Notes under the pieces: model-generated
What the model was told of the DNA's origin: nothing
Database searches by the model: none
The model's input: the letters and a program-made list of their open reading frames with translations, nothing else
DNA from: an uncultured Desulfobacter sp.
GTDB lineage: Bacteria; Desulfobacterota; Desulfobacteria; Desulfobacterales; Desulfobacteraceae
Assembly (NCBI RefSeq): GCF_963665355.1
Contig: NZ_OY762229.1
Span: 2,790,001 to 2,854,000, forward strand
DNA: 64,000 bases
Direction of reading: 5' to 3'
Part shown: piece by piece, positions 1 to 8,733 of the stretch
Position numbering within the stretch: position 1 is the first letter of the stretch
Layout: each line of letters opens with the position of its first letter
Made by a program: the position numbers and the translations under genes

Positions 1-1931
1 CCCAGGTCCAGGAAAGAAACCCTGCTGCTGCCGTAAAGACACTGAATAAAGCCATTGAACTGGCCCCTGATAATCCCCATCTATACTTTTTCCTCGGCTT
101 TTTAGAATATTATCAAAACAAGAATTTCCAAAACGCCGAAGCCGCTTATTTAAAAGGTATCTCCATTGACAACACCCTTCTTGAGGGATACCAGGAGCTG
201 TCCGAGATCTATATTCGGGAAAAACAGCTCGATAAGGCCGAAAACCTGCTGATTGATTTAACAAAGCTGGAAAAAAACAGGGTCCCCCATCTTGCCGTTC
301 TTGCCGAATACTATGAAAATCGGAACCAGCTTGACAAGGCCGAAAAAGTATATCTGGCGATCATTGACGCTTCGGACCCCGGTGATTACCGCCCTGTTTA
401 TAACCTGGCCGTATTTCATGCCCAGCATAAGAATTTTGACGCTGCCGTGACCTGCTTGAAACAGGCCATGGCATTGAGTGATGCCATGGTAATCCACGAA
501 GCGTTGGCAAAAACATACCTGGAACTGAAGAAGTTTAATGATGCAAAAGAGCAGGCAGGCTGGATTTTAGAAAAAGAGTCCGGTAATTCCACCGGCAGGC
601 TGGTGATCATTCAAATACAGATGGCTGACCAGGACTATGGCAAAGCCTTTGAGAACCTTGAAGAGCTCATCTCCATCGACAAGGACAACGCATTTGCTTA
701 TTACCTGCAGGCGGTCTGTCTGATGGAAAAAAAGCTCAAGAAACTGCCGGCCCAGGAAATCAAGATGGCTGCAAGCGGGGATGCCAGTGTCCGGGTTTGG
801 CGGCGCAACCTTGCCATTGAAAGCCTTAAAACCGCAATCAATATTTCCCCGGATTTTGCCATAGCCCGGCTGATGCTAGCAGATATTTATCTGCAAAACC
901 AGGAGACGAACCTGGCGGATAAGCAGATCGATTATATTCTAGACCACGTACCAACCGATTTCAGGGCGTTTCTGATGCGGGGCAAAATAAAAATGATGCA
1001 GGAACAATGGGGGGCTGCCAAGCAGGTTTTTCAAACCATTACCCAAAGAGTCCCGGCCTATTCCCCGGCCTATGTCCAGCTGGGCATCATTTACAACGCA
1101 CAAAACCGTACCGAACAAGCCATCAAGGAATTCCAAACAGCCTTGAGCTGTGACCCCCTGAACATGGACGCTATGCGATATCTTGTAAATACCTACATGA
1201 GCCATGGCAGAAAAGAGGAGGCCTTAACCCTTTTGAAGAGACATTTTGACCGCCCGGAACTGACCTCCTTTGAACGCGGATTTATCAAATTTTTATTGGG
1301 GAAAATCGCGCTGGGTGATAATGATGTTGACCTGGCAAAAAAATATTTCAACTCTTCCATTCAAATCCATAAAGAAACAACCCCAACCTATGAAGCCCTG
1401 GCAAAGATATCGGAAGTACACAAAGACTGGGATGACGCCATAAAATATAATGAAACCATCCTCTCCTATAATCCGGAATACATCCCTGCGTTCATGAATC
1501 TGAACCGTATTTACCAGCTTAAAAAAGAGACGGAAAAAGCAAGGGACGTTCTGAAAAAAGTGCTTGAAATCAAGGAGGACCATGCCATCGCGGCCAATGA
1601 ACTGGCCTATATCCTGGCCAACGAGGGAGGTCAGATGCAAAGGGCTCTGTCCCTTGCCAGGATCGCAGAGGCAAAATACCCTGACAACCCCTATGTTCTG
1701 GATACCTTGGGATGGGTCTATTACAAACAGAAAGCCTATGACCTGGCAATAAATAAATTAGAGGAAAGTCTGAAAATGGCCCCGGACAATCCCATAACCA
1801 ATTATCATCTTGGATGGGCCTATTACGATACGGGAAGGTATGAACAGGCAAGGCAATGCATGAAAAAGGCCTTGAAGCTCAATCCAGACTTTGAAGGTGC
1901 CCGTAGGGCCAGAGAAATTATCGGGGAATAA
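1..1931 (+). CDS. TPR-repeat protein, 5' end outside window
   Basis: The reading frame is open from base 3 to the stop at 1929-1931, about 642 residues, so the ATG at 447 is internal and the true start lies upstream of the window. Nearly the whole product is tetratricopeptide repeats with the usual pattern (LGxxYxxxGxxxxAxxxxxxALxxxPxN), for example LGIIYNAQNRTEQAIKEF and LGWVYYKQKAYDLAINKLEE. TPR arrays are protein-binding scaffolds. The next gene is a PEP-CTERM protein, and long TPR proteins (PrsT type) occur in PEP-CTERM/exosortase loci, so a role in that export system is possible. No exosortase gene is visible, so this is inference. The signal peptide or lipobox that would settle localisation is off the edge. 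Confidence 0.85.
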   Translation, partial: QVQERNPAAAVKTLNKAIELAPDNPHLYFFLGFLEYYQNKNFQNAEAAYLKGISIDNTLLEGYQELSEIYIREKQLDKAENLLIDLTKLEKNRVPHLAVLAEYYENRNQLDKAEKVYLAIIDASDPGDYRPVYNLAVFHAQHKNFDAAVTCLKQAMALSDAMVIHEALAKTYLELKKFNDAKEQAGWILEKESGNSTGRLVIIQIQMADQDYGKAFENLEELISIDKDNAFAYYLQAVCLMEKKLKKLPAQEIKMAASGDASVRVWRRNLAIESLKTAINISPDFAIARLMLADIYLQNQETNLADKQIDYILDHVPTDFRAFLMRGKIKMMQEQWGAAKQVFQTITQRVPAYSPAYVQLGIIYNAQNRTEQAIKEFQTALSCDPLNMDAMRYLVNTYMSHGRKEEALTLLKRHFDRPELTSFERGFIKFLLGKIALGDNDVDLAKKYFNSSIQIHKETTPTYEALAKISEVHKDWDDAIKYNETILSYNPEYIPAFMNLNRIYQLKKETEKARDVLKKVLEIKEDHAIAANELAYILANEGGQMQRALSLARIAEAKYPDNPYVLDTLGWVYYKQKAYDLAINKLEESLKMAPDNPITNYHLGWAYYDTGRYEQARQCMKKALKLNPDFEGARRAREIIGE

Positions 1932-2073
1932 TGGGTTGGTTCTGCCGGAGCCCTGACGAGCAAGAAAAACAATGTCGATTCACAGGCAATAAACCTTAAA
2001 ACCGGCGGCAAATTATAAATTTAATAAATGAGCATCCCTGCCCCCTGAGAAAAAAAATTCTCAGACACTGAGG

Positions 2074-2105
2074 AAAATAGTTCCTAATATATAAAAAATA
2101 GTTCC
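2074..2105 (+). repeat. Direct repeat AAAATAGTTCC, two copies two helical turns apart
   Basis: The 11-mer AAAATAGTTCC occurs at 2074-2084 and 2095-2105. The 21-bp centre spacing puts both copies on the same DNA face. It lies about 190 bp upstream of the sigma-54-like promoter, a usual distance for an activator site. Binding by an activator is inference. Confidence 0.4.
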
Positions 2106-2293
2106 CTGTACTGTTTGATTGAGCTGTTTATTGTCAATATGCAGTGCGTCCCAATGCTGGTTAGTTTATTTAAAAATGGCAAATTTGATGGATAATTTTG
2201 AACTTGCCCGGGCCGTGAAAGCATTGAAAAACTATACTGGCGTTGGCATTCACAGGATTTGGATGAAAACAGAAACGCCGGACCGGCATTATT

Positions 2294-2309
2294 TGGGACA
2301 GAATCTGCA
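2294..2309 (+). promoter_or_regulatory. Candidate sigma-54 (-24/-12) promoter of the PEP-CTERM gene
   Basis: The 16-mer TGGGACAGAATCTGCA fits the sigma-54 consensus TGGCACRNNNNTTGCW with two mismatches. The invariant GG (2295-2296) and GC (2307-2308) are separated by exactly 10 bases. Transcription would start near 2320, about 98 bases before the ATG at 2418. PEP-CTERM genes under RpoN with PrsK/PrsR are known in other proteobacteria, which fits this placement. Confidence 0.55.
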
Positions 2310-2340
2310 TTGAACTTTTACTGCGGCAATCATGCGGCGC

Positions 2341-2366
2341 GTTTATTGCAGTAGTTTATTGCAATA
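2341..2366 (+). repeat. Tandem 13-bp repeat in leader
   Basis: GTTTATTGCAGTA (2341-2353) is followed immediately by GTTTATTGCAATA (2354-2366), with one difference. It sits between the presumed transcription start and the ribosome-binding site of the PEP-CTERM gene. Its function is unknown. Confidence 0.5.
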
Positions 2367-2417
2367 GATGATTGATATTGAAATTAATTTATTGGAGCAA
2401 AAATTTAAGGAGCGAAA

Positions 2418-3245
2418 ATGAAAATGGGAAAATCAAAACTGAAACTTTTTTTAACAAGTATCAGTATGGTAGCTTTATATGCATTTTTATTGGTTTCTAC
2501 CGGCTATGCAGCAAGTGTTGTGAGTAGTGAAGATAATACCAATCCTTACCACGGCAGTTATGGTGCCAATTATGACTATACGACAACCATCAAGCATAGC
2601 ACCACTGAATGGCAGGCGCTGGGGACTTCTGCCGGTATCAAGAATTACGGCGTTACATGGTCGATGGATGGTGTCAATTATGAAAATGAGGATCTTTATG
2701 TCTCTGTTGGCCAGACAGTTACATTTAAATTCGCGATGTATTCTGCCAATGAAGGATATAACCATATGGCCAACGTGTTAAAAAGTTGGGCCAGCTATGA
2801 TGATGGCATCTACGAAAGTGACGAAGTGTTAATTAAGGCGTCTAATCTTGTTAGAGAAACACGCAGTTCGGATGTGTCTGACGACTATAAACAACAAAAT
2901 TATTATGAAGCTGAGATTGAGATTACTCAAGAGATGATAGATGCGGCAACAATCTATCTTAGAGCCCGGGTGACATGTACGGAATCCATAGCTGATGCGA
3001 CATGGCGTTATTATGATCCATGGTATAATTCTTATCTCTCAACAGATGGTAAATTATCCCAGTATCTTAACGCATTCGATGCTTACGCCTACTACTGGCA
3101 GGGTGAAATCGAGGAATGGAAGATTAATGTCTATGGACCTGAAAACCCGATTGGAAGTGTTCCCGAACCCGCAACATTCGCCTTGTTTGGAATCGGCCTC
3201 TTAGGGCTTGCAGGTACCTATAGAAAGAAATCAAAACAGAAATAG
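2418..3245 (+). CDS. PEP-CTERM sorting domain protein
   Basis: A 275-residue exported protein. The N-terminus has a basic stretch and hydrophobic core ending GYA-A, a signal peptide of about 31 residues. The C-terminus (about residues 250-275) has the PEP-CTERM signal: VPEPAT, then a hydrophobic helix (FALFGIGLLGLAG), then the basic tail YRKKSKQK. Such proteins are cut by an exosortase and associate with the extracellular matrix or outer surface. The body is rich in Tyr, Ser, Asn and Asp with no recognised enzymatic domain and no cysteine pattern. The start at 2418 has a good Shine-Dalgarno (AAGGAG, 2407-2412); a second in-frame ATG lies at 2424. A sigma-54-like promoter lies upstream and a strong terminator directly after the stop, so it is probably monocistronic. 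Confidence 0.88.
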   Translation: MKMGKSKLKLFLTSISMVALYAFLLVSTGYAASVVSSEDNTNPYHGSYGANYDYTTTIKHSTTEWQALGTSAGIKNYGVTWSMDGVNYENEDLYVSVGQTVTFKFAMYSANEGYNHMANVLKSWASYDDGIYESDEVLIKASNLVRETRSSDVSDDYKQQNYYEAEIEITQEMIDAATIYLRARVTCTESIADATWRYYDPWYNSYLSTDGKLSQYLNAFDAYAYYWQGEIEEWKINVYGPENPIGSVPEPATFALFGIGLLGLAGTYRKKSKQK

Positions 3246-3261
3246 ATAAATAAAACGCGAT

Positions 3262-3299
3262 AAAAAAGCTGGGTCGAAAAATTTGACCCAGCTTTTTTT
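3262..3299 (+). terminator. Rho-independent terminator of the PEP-CTERM gene
   Basis: A 14-base arm (AAAAAAGCTGGGTC, 3262-3275) pairs with GACCCAGCTT plus a T run (3285-3299) across a 9-base loop. With A-tract and T-tract on either side it could also work in reverse. It starts 17 bases after the stop codon. Confidence 0.9.
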
Positions 3300-3350
3300 G
3301 TTTCCAGGCCCTTCCAATATCAACAAAACAACTGTCAAAGGGCGTGAGGC

Positions 3351-3510
3351 GTGGTAATTGTTCCAAAATACCGTAGGAAGAAATTCTTCGGGAACTATTC
3401 AGGCAAAAGGGGGGGTGAGTTGCTGGATAGCTTTTTGATGCCCGATCACATCCGCATGTGCCTAAGTGTTTCGCCCAAATTTAGTTTGGTGTTTGTTATC
3501 GGTTTTCTAC
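3351..3510 (+). pseudogene. IS200/IS605-type TnpA transposase remnant
   Basis: The frame encodes VVIVPKYRRKKFFG and then FLMPDHIRMCLSVSPKFS and VIGFL, recognisable parts of the small HUH (Y1) transposase. The usual HUH-flanking text is PDHxHMC; here the second catalytic histidine is arginine (DHIRMC). About 15-20 residues are missing between the two blocks and the protein stops matching after VIGFL near 3509. The tyrosine-bearing C-terminal half is absent. It is clearly dead. It runs straight into an IS256-type fragment at about 3511, indicating a deletion or insertion junction. Confidence 0.7.
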
Positions 3511-3919
3511 CGGAACGGTTATCTGCCGGAACGTGATATCCAGACAGGAGTCTGGCCGGTCTGGGTCAAGGCTCCCAGGGCGTGTGATAAAAACAAATCT
3601 CCCGAAGGGGGGGGGGCAAAATTAAATTCACTTCAGCCATATTTCCCGCTTACCTTTGCAAAATTAAAACAATGGAACACTGCCTCTCCCCCCCTGGCTT
3701 TATTTAAAAGGCATCTCTACCGGTGACTTTTCTGCGGCGTTGTCTGCCCTGTCAGGTCCGGATGCCCCCGGACTGTCCGCCACCACCATAATCCGGTTAA
3801 AAACTGTATGGGAAAACGAGTATAAGGAGTGGCAAGACAAAGATCTGTCCAGGAAAAAATATATCTATATCTGGGCTGATGGGGGTTATTGCAATGTCAG
3901 AATGGATGATAAGGGATGA
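3511..3919 (+). pseudogene. IS256-family transposase remnant, frameshifted
   Basis: Two frames together spell part of a Mutator/IS256-type transposase. From about 3514 the text GYLPERDIQTG, VKAPRACD and PYFPLTFAK matches the region before the catalytic core. From about 3692 a second frame continues with PWLYLKGISTGDFS, ALSALSGPDAPGLS and YIYIWADGGYC, ending at TGA 3917-3919. The frame change is near 3690, beside a C run. The WADG segment carries the first catalytic Asp, but everything downstream is missing and so is the N-terminus. Nonfunctional. Confidence 0.75.
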
Positions 3920-3989
3920 AAATTAAATAACATAGACTCAATTGCGTTTCAGCGGTTGTACCCTGTAATTCCATTTTCCCAAATATTCA

Positions 3990-4510
3990 TCAAAAATAAT
4001 TGTCGTTGATCAAGTGACGACATGAGTTACTGCCGCCTCCATCAGCCAGCATAAGAATTGATGTGCAATTTGGGTATTGAAACTGACCATAAGATTCCCA
4101 CCATAACTGCAGTGAATCACAGGCAAACTCGCTTGTGTCTTTGCTGATGCCAATATTGACATAGGCCTTGTTGCATTTTATATCATAAACGGTGTGAGGG
4201 ATTATTACCCCATCAGCAAGATATGGAAAATCATGGTCATACACGTCTATCACCCCAGTACTATAAATATGACCATCCCGATATAAATTGCCTAAAAATT
4301 CTTTTTTTTGTATCCACACTGATGATCGGATTACCATCCATCAGATATTGTTCTCTTAATCTTGCGATATTTTCAAACTACTCATTTCGGTCTTCAGAAG
4401 AGCCAATAGCAATCGTCTTGGCCGCTTTACGTTTAACAAAATTATGTTTTTTTAACATCTTTTTAACGACGGAAACACTGATGGAGATTCCGTCCTCTTT
4501 CATTTATTTT
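3990..4510 (-). pseudogene. ISAzo13-family transposase remnant
   Basis: Reading leftward from about 4510, the conceptual product contains KKMLKKHNFVKRKAAKT, an in-frame stop (TAG near 4380) where the family has a residue of the RNEQFE segment, and then REQYLMDGNPIISV, KKEFLGNLYRDG, VYDIK, WWESYGQFQYP and LADGGGSNS. These are ordered blocks of the ISAzo13 transposase core, including the ADGGGSNS block. The frame ends at TGA 3990-3992, far short of the family C-terminus, and the N-terminus is missing. Together with the two preceding fragments it marks an insertion hotspot. Only the part after the internal stop (4337 to 3990) remains an open frame. Confidence 0.72.
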
Positions 4511-4617
4511 GATGCTTCACAGTGCCTCGTTTTTTGTATATTGAACGTCACTGTTACCATCTCATATTATAAATGAAAAGCATATATTTTTTATAACATG
4601 CTGTTATTATATGCTAT

Positions 4618-4890
4618 TTAGTCTGTAGAATTGAATTCTTGTCCCTTGGCATCATTATCTTCAAAGATCAGATTCCTTAATCCACTTTGGCCTGAGTATT
4701 GATACTTGGAAATACCAATGATAACGGCCCAATTTTTTCCAATTGGTTTCGTAACGTCTGATTTTCTAATTTCTGGATTCTTAACGCCCACCTCATTTTT
4801 TTTCGCTATTGTACAGGTAAGTGCAACCATTACTTGAACGGATACTTTCAATTTTTTTAACTCATCTCTCATACATATGTATTGAACCAT
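4618..4890 (-). pseudogene. Truncated caspase-like (peptidase C14) fragment
   Basis: A 90-residue frame directly downstream of the hybrid kinase (start 6 bases after its stop). Residues about 50-82 read KNWAVIIGISKYQYSG and LIFEDNDAKG, which is the first strand and helix of caspase-like p20 domains (WAVIIGISxY ... ADNDAK). The domain is cut shortly after, before the catalytic His and Cys, so it cannot be a protease. The ISAzo13 remnant begins about 100 bases further on, which suggests the rest was lost with that insertion. Alternatively it may be a short ORF with chance similarity. The lack of a strong ribosome-binding site also argues for a relic. Confidence 0.5.
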
Positions 4891-4896
4891 TTTTTT

Positions 4897-7800
4897 TCAG
4901 TTTTTTTCAGGCTCGATTGTTCTACCTGTAGGTATAATCGCATTATGAATCACCCTTGCAAGCTCCGATAAAACAAACGGTTTCCTTAAAAGACCGTTGA
5001 CTCCGAGGTCCTGGGCTTTTTTTTCGGTTATCAGAGAACTGAATCCTGTACTGATGATAATGGGGATCTCTTTACGGATTGAAAGGATTTCCCTGGCCAG
5101 TATTTCTCCGGTCATTCTGGGCATTGTCATATCCGTCAGGACAAGGTCAAATTTCTCCGGGGTGGATTTAAATGCCTCCAGGGCTTCAATCCCGCTGGTT
5201 CTTGCTGTGACACTGTACCCCAGCTCTTCCAGGAGCATCTCTCCAATCTCAACGATCGCCAGTTCGTCGTCAACAAAAAGAATATTTCCGCAGCCTTTGG
5301 CAAGGGCGCACTCTTTCGGCTCCTCGGCTGATTCCATGTCCTGCACAACAGGAAGATAAACACTAAAGGAACTTCCCTTACCCGGAGCGCTTTCAATGAC
5401 AACATCTCCTTTCATGCTTTTCACGATACCGTGGACAACCGCAAGGCCCATACCTGTACCTTCACCCTGGGCTTTTGTTGTAAAAAACGGTTCAAACAAG
5501 CGCTCGATCAACTCCTGGGCAATGCCGTGGCCCGTGTCTTTTACATCTATTTTTACATAATCCCCGACGGATAAATCTGGAACCTTTGCCGTTACATCCA
5601 ACCCAATTGACTGGTCCGTCAGGCTTATATGCAATATCCCGCCATTTTCCTGCATGGCATGGCCTGCGTTGGTACAAAGGTTCAAAATAACCTGGTGGAT
5701 CTGGGTCCGGTCTCCCATGATGAGAGCATCACTATTTATATCTGTCTGGATTTCAATGGTCGAAGGTAGCGAAGCCCTGATCAGTTTAAGCACTTCTTTT
5801 ATGATTGGTTCCACTTTCAGAGGTTTGATTTCCTGCTCTGTCTGCCGGCTGAATGTCAATATCTGGTGAACAAGGTCTTTTGCACGATCTGACGCCGTTA
5901 GAACTCTATCCAGATGTTTTTCTATTTTAGCACTATCCGCCTTGTCAATTTTCGCAAGTTCGGTGAACCCTATTATCGCGCTGAGAATGTTGTTGAAATC
6001 GTGGGCGATGCCGCCGGCCAGTGAACCCATGGCCTCCATTTTTTGTGCCTGTGCCAGTTTCTTATGCAGTTTTTCGTTCTCTGTCTCTGCAAGCTTGCGC
6101 TCGGTAATGTCAGTCAGCGAAGCGATTCGATCCTTTCCAACTAAGCTGATGTTAATGATGACTGTTTTAATCTCACCGGATTTGCTAATAAAGCCCGCTT
6201 CGTATTGTGACGGGGGAGAACCGGTTCCTTTGGATCGTTGCTCATGGTATTGTTGAAGCCTTTCAAGGTCTTTTTTTGCAACTAAATCAGACCATTTCAT
6301 CTTATTGACAACATCGGATTTTGCATGCCCACTGAGTTCTTCAAATGTCGGATTACATTCTCGAATAATCCCGTCTTCTCCAAAAAGACATGTAGCTGTC
6401 CCTTTGTTGTCAAATATACTCCTGAATTTTGATTCACTCTCTTTTAAGGCACATTCCGTCTGTTTACGTTCTGATATATCACGTGTGATACCGATAATTC
6501 CGGTGGGAGAGCCGGAATCATCCTTTAAAGTAGAGGCGCTTATCTCAATGGGAATGGTTTTACCGGACTTGTGGTAAATATCAAGTTCCAGAACAGCGGA
6601 TTCGTCTATGAGAACCGGTGCAGCATCATCCCAGCGGTTTTTTCTGAAAAAAATTTCAATCATCTTTTGGTAGGAATCAGGTGGAAATGATTGTTCAAGT
6701 GAGATTTTTATCATCTCTTCCGGGGTGTAACCGTTTATTTTTTCAACGGAAGGGCTTACATAATTATAGCGCAGATCCATATTCACGGACCAGATCACAT
6801 CGGTTACATTGTTGGCCAGCAGCCGATATTTTTTCTCACTTTCCTTCAGGGCTTTTTCCGCCTTTTTTCGCGCCGAGATGTCCTCCAGGGTCTCCACCGC
6901 GCCAATGATCTGTCCGGCACTGTTGAGCAAAGGTACGGCCGTTGAAAAGAGCCATCGTCCATGTGCATTCATATCAGGGAAAAAATCTTCTGCTTCGTAT
7001 GCATTTTCAACACTTTTAGACTTTTTATATTTGCCGGTATAATATTCCGATATATTTTTTTCAGATACCTGATCGACAATCAGGTCTGCCAAGACCGGTC
7101 TCTCCTTTGAATAGAAGGGCATCCACTGTTTTTTTGTTCCCACAACCTGACTTCCCGAAATGCCACTGATTCTTTCGAGGGCTGCATTCCAATGGGTTAT
7201 AATATGGTGATTATCGATGACAAACGTAGGGACCGGACTTCCCATAATGATGTGTGAAAGTCTTGTTTCACTTTCACTCAGCGCAATTTCAGTCAGTCTA
7301 TGTGCTGAAATGATTTTTTCCAGTTCACCAGCGGTTCGTTTCCTTTCGTTTATCTCCTCTTCCAGGTGCCGGGTTTGCTCTTTGACCTTTTCACTGAATT
7401 CATCCGAACGTAACAGCAGCCTGTTTGTCAAAGGTTTCATTAAAAACCAGAACCCTGCAAGAAACACAAGATATGCCAAAATTCCAGTCATACCCCAGTA
7501 GATCAGTCTTGTATTCAAGGCCGTGTACAATTCCGCTTTGTTCTTTCGAATAACAAGTCCAAAGTTTTGAATATCCAGTCTGTGATATGCGGCAACGAAA
7601 ACAGGAGAGTCTTCATTCATACCGCTTTCGCCCTTGAGCGCTTTTTTCAGCAGATCGTTGATCTCTCCACTATCTGTGTTTTTTATATCGGTGAATGTTT
7701 TAAAAACAGCACTGTTGGATGTATATCCTAAAACCGTTTCATAAATTTGTCCCGAATCCGTCCGGCTTTGGATAATATTTTTTAACTGATGAAGATCAAT

Positions 7801-8361
7801 CAGCACCAGATCCGCACCGACATACTGCTTTGACCGGTTTATGATGGGGGCGCTGACAATTATTGCGCGGTGCCCGTTTTGAATCACTGGTGTTGATATC
7901 CAGGTGTCAAATGGAGTGGAATAAGCCACGGGATCTATTGATTCTGAAATAATTGCACCGCATTGGGCAACGATTTTTCCCGAACTGTCTAACCGGGTGA
8001 TGCCTAGGATTTCCCGGGACATATTCATGGCATCTGATAATTTAGGTTCTGTAAATTCTTTAAGCTGTGTTAGGGATATTTCTTTGTTATTGTATTTTTC
8101 AAGTTCCTGCCTGATGCGTGTTCGGCTTGTGATTTGAATGGCTATATCCATGACACGCCTGCTCCATTCATTCACAGCCATGGCCGTTCGCTCTGCATCA
8201 TAATAGACATTGTTGTTTTCTGCTTTTTTTAATCGTTCGTATATGGGCTGTGCGATGGTCAGAATTAAAAATAGGGAAAAGATGAACAGGATTGCCGCCA
8301 AATAAAAAAACAGAGCTCTTCGCAAATTATCAGGAGATATTTGGCTGTAAGTTTTCTTCAA
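4897..8361 (-). CDS. Membrane hybrid histidine kinase with three PAS domains
   Basis: 1154 residues. TM1 lies at about 15-38 and TM2 at about 285-308, enclosing a periplasmic sensor of roughly 245 residues (Cache-like by size and layout, not proven). Cytoplasmic order: coiled linker, PAS (about 363-490), PAS (500-620), PAS (630-745), HisKA with the phosphoacceptor His787 in GGIAHDFNN, HATPase with DTGHGI and GTGMGLAVVHG, and a C-terminal receiver with the acceptor Asp1077 in LTDMTMP. The kinase can phosphorylate its own receiver; the output partner is not encoded beside it. The start is TTG at 8361, supported by a near-perfect Shine-Dalgarno (AAAGGAGG) 8 bases upstream, and no ATG is near. 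A caspase-like relic follows in the same direction. Confidence 0.9.
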   Translation of the reverse strand: MKKTYSQISPDNLRRALFFYLAAILFIFSLFLILTIAQPIYERLKKAENNNVYYDAERTAMAVNEWSRRVMDIAIQITSRTRIRQELEKYNNKEISLTQLKEFTEPKLSDAMNMSREILGITRLDSSGKIVAQCGAIISESIDPVAYSTPFDTWISTPVIQNGHRAIIVSAPIINRSKQYVGADLVLIDLHQLKNIIQSRTDSGQIYETVLGYTSNSAVFKTFTDIKNTDSGEINDLLKKALKGESGMNEDSPVFVAAYHRLDIQNFGLVIRKNKAELYTALNTRLIYWGMTGILAYLVFLAGFWFLMKPLTNRLLLRSDEFSEKVKEQTRHLEEEINERKRTAGELEKIISAHRLTEIALSESETRLSHIIMGSPVPTFVIDNHHIITHWNAALERISGISGSQVVGTKKQWMPFYSKERPVLADLIVDQVSEKNISEYYTGKYKKSKSVENAYEAEDFFPDMNAHGRWLFSTAVPLLNSAGQIIGAVETLEDISARKKAEKALKESEKKYRLLANNVTDVIWSVNMDLRYNYVSPSVEKINGYTPEEMIKISLEQSFPPDSYQKMIEIFFRKNRWDDAAPVLIDESAVLELDIYHKSGKTIPIEISASTLKDDSGSPTGIIGITRDISERKQTECALKESESKFRSIFDNKGTATCLFGEDGIIRECNPTFEELSGHAKSDVVNKMKWSDLVAKKDLERLQQYHEQRSKGTGSPPSQYEAGFISKSGEIKTVIINISLVGKDRIASLTDITERKLAETENEKLHKKLAQAQKMEAMGSLAGGIAHDFNNILSAIIGFTELAKIDKADSAKIEKHLDRVLTASDRAKDLVHQILTFSRQTEQEIKPLKVEPIIKEVLKLIRASLPSTIEIQTDINSDALIMGDRTQIHQVILNLCTNAGHAMQENGGILHISLTDQSIGLDVTAKVPDLSVGDYVKIDVKDTGHGIAQELIERLFEPFFTTKAQGEGTGMGLAVVHGIVKSMKGDVVIESAPGKGSSFSVYLPVVQDMESAEEPKECALAKGCGNILFVDDELAIVEIGEMLLEELGYSVTARTSGIEALEAFKSTPEKFDLVLTDMTMPRMTGEILAREILSIRKEIPIIISTGFSSLITEKKAQDLGVNGLLRKPFVLSELARVIHNAIIPTGRTIEPEKN

Positions 8362-8363
8362 GG

Positions 8364-8733
8364 TGCCTTCCTCCTTTAAAAAACTTTTACTAATTGTGTC
8401 AAGTGTGGCTAAGTGTATTTCGGTTCTGATGAAACGGCCAAAACAAGCTCAAAATAATATATATCATCCTTTGGGGGTAAATATTTCAGGTGGGTATGTC
8501 CTGTCAGTGTCAGATGCAAGACGAATATCGTCTCTGTGTTGGGATCTGATTAACGAATTATGAGAAAAAGGCAAATAAAATGCAAGGATTATTTTTTCCT
8601 GCCTTATATCCTGTTGAGTGTGTCGGCATACTCATACTATACCTGCGGCGTGTGTAAGTGTGTATGAGAATTTGTTAATGATTCTATTTTTGTTATGTAT
8701 TAGTGAAGGGCGGTGGTGGGTATTTTGAATGCC
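8364..8733. other. Intergenic region between two leftward genes
   Basis: 370 bases without a credible gene. An open frame at 8363-8563 (+) has no ribosome-binding site and no recognisable content. A weak inverted repeat (CTCATAC 8631-8637, GTATGAG 8662-8668) lies toward the end of tex. The part next to 8361 contains the kinase ribosome-binding site and presumably its promoter. I see no clear -35/-10 or -24/-12 pair. Confidence 0.5.

Larger units (their letters stand above)
1932..2417 (+). other. Long leader region between TPR gene and PEP-CTERM gene
   Basis: These 486 bases have no convincing gene. They contain a short palindrome (CTGAGAA, six A, TTCTCAG at 2045-2064) that could be a hairpin or operator but lacks a T tract. 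They also hold a direct repeat AAAATAGTTCC at 2074-2084 and 2095-2105 spaced exactly 21 bp, a sigma-54-like promoter at 2294-2309, and a tandem 13-bp repeat at 2341-2366 inside the presumed leader. The layout (upstream repeats, then a -24/-12 promoter, then a long leader) is what an enhancer-dependent gene would look like. Confidence 0.6.

Noticed and set aside
2119-2313. Short plus-strand frame upstream of the PEP-CTERM gene
   Set aside because: No ribosome-binding site, no recognisable content, and it overlaps the promoter candidate and direct repeats.
8363-8563. 66-residue frame between the kinase and tex
   Set aside because: It starts within the kinase's ribosome-binding region on the opposite strand and has no domain or start signal.
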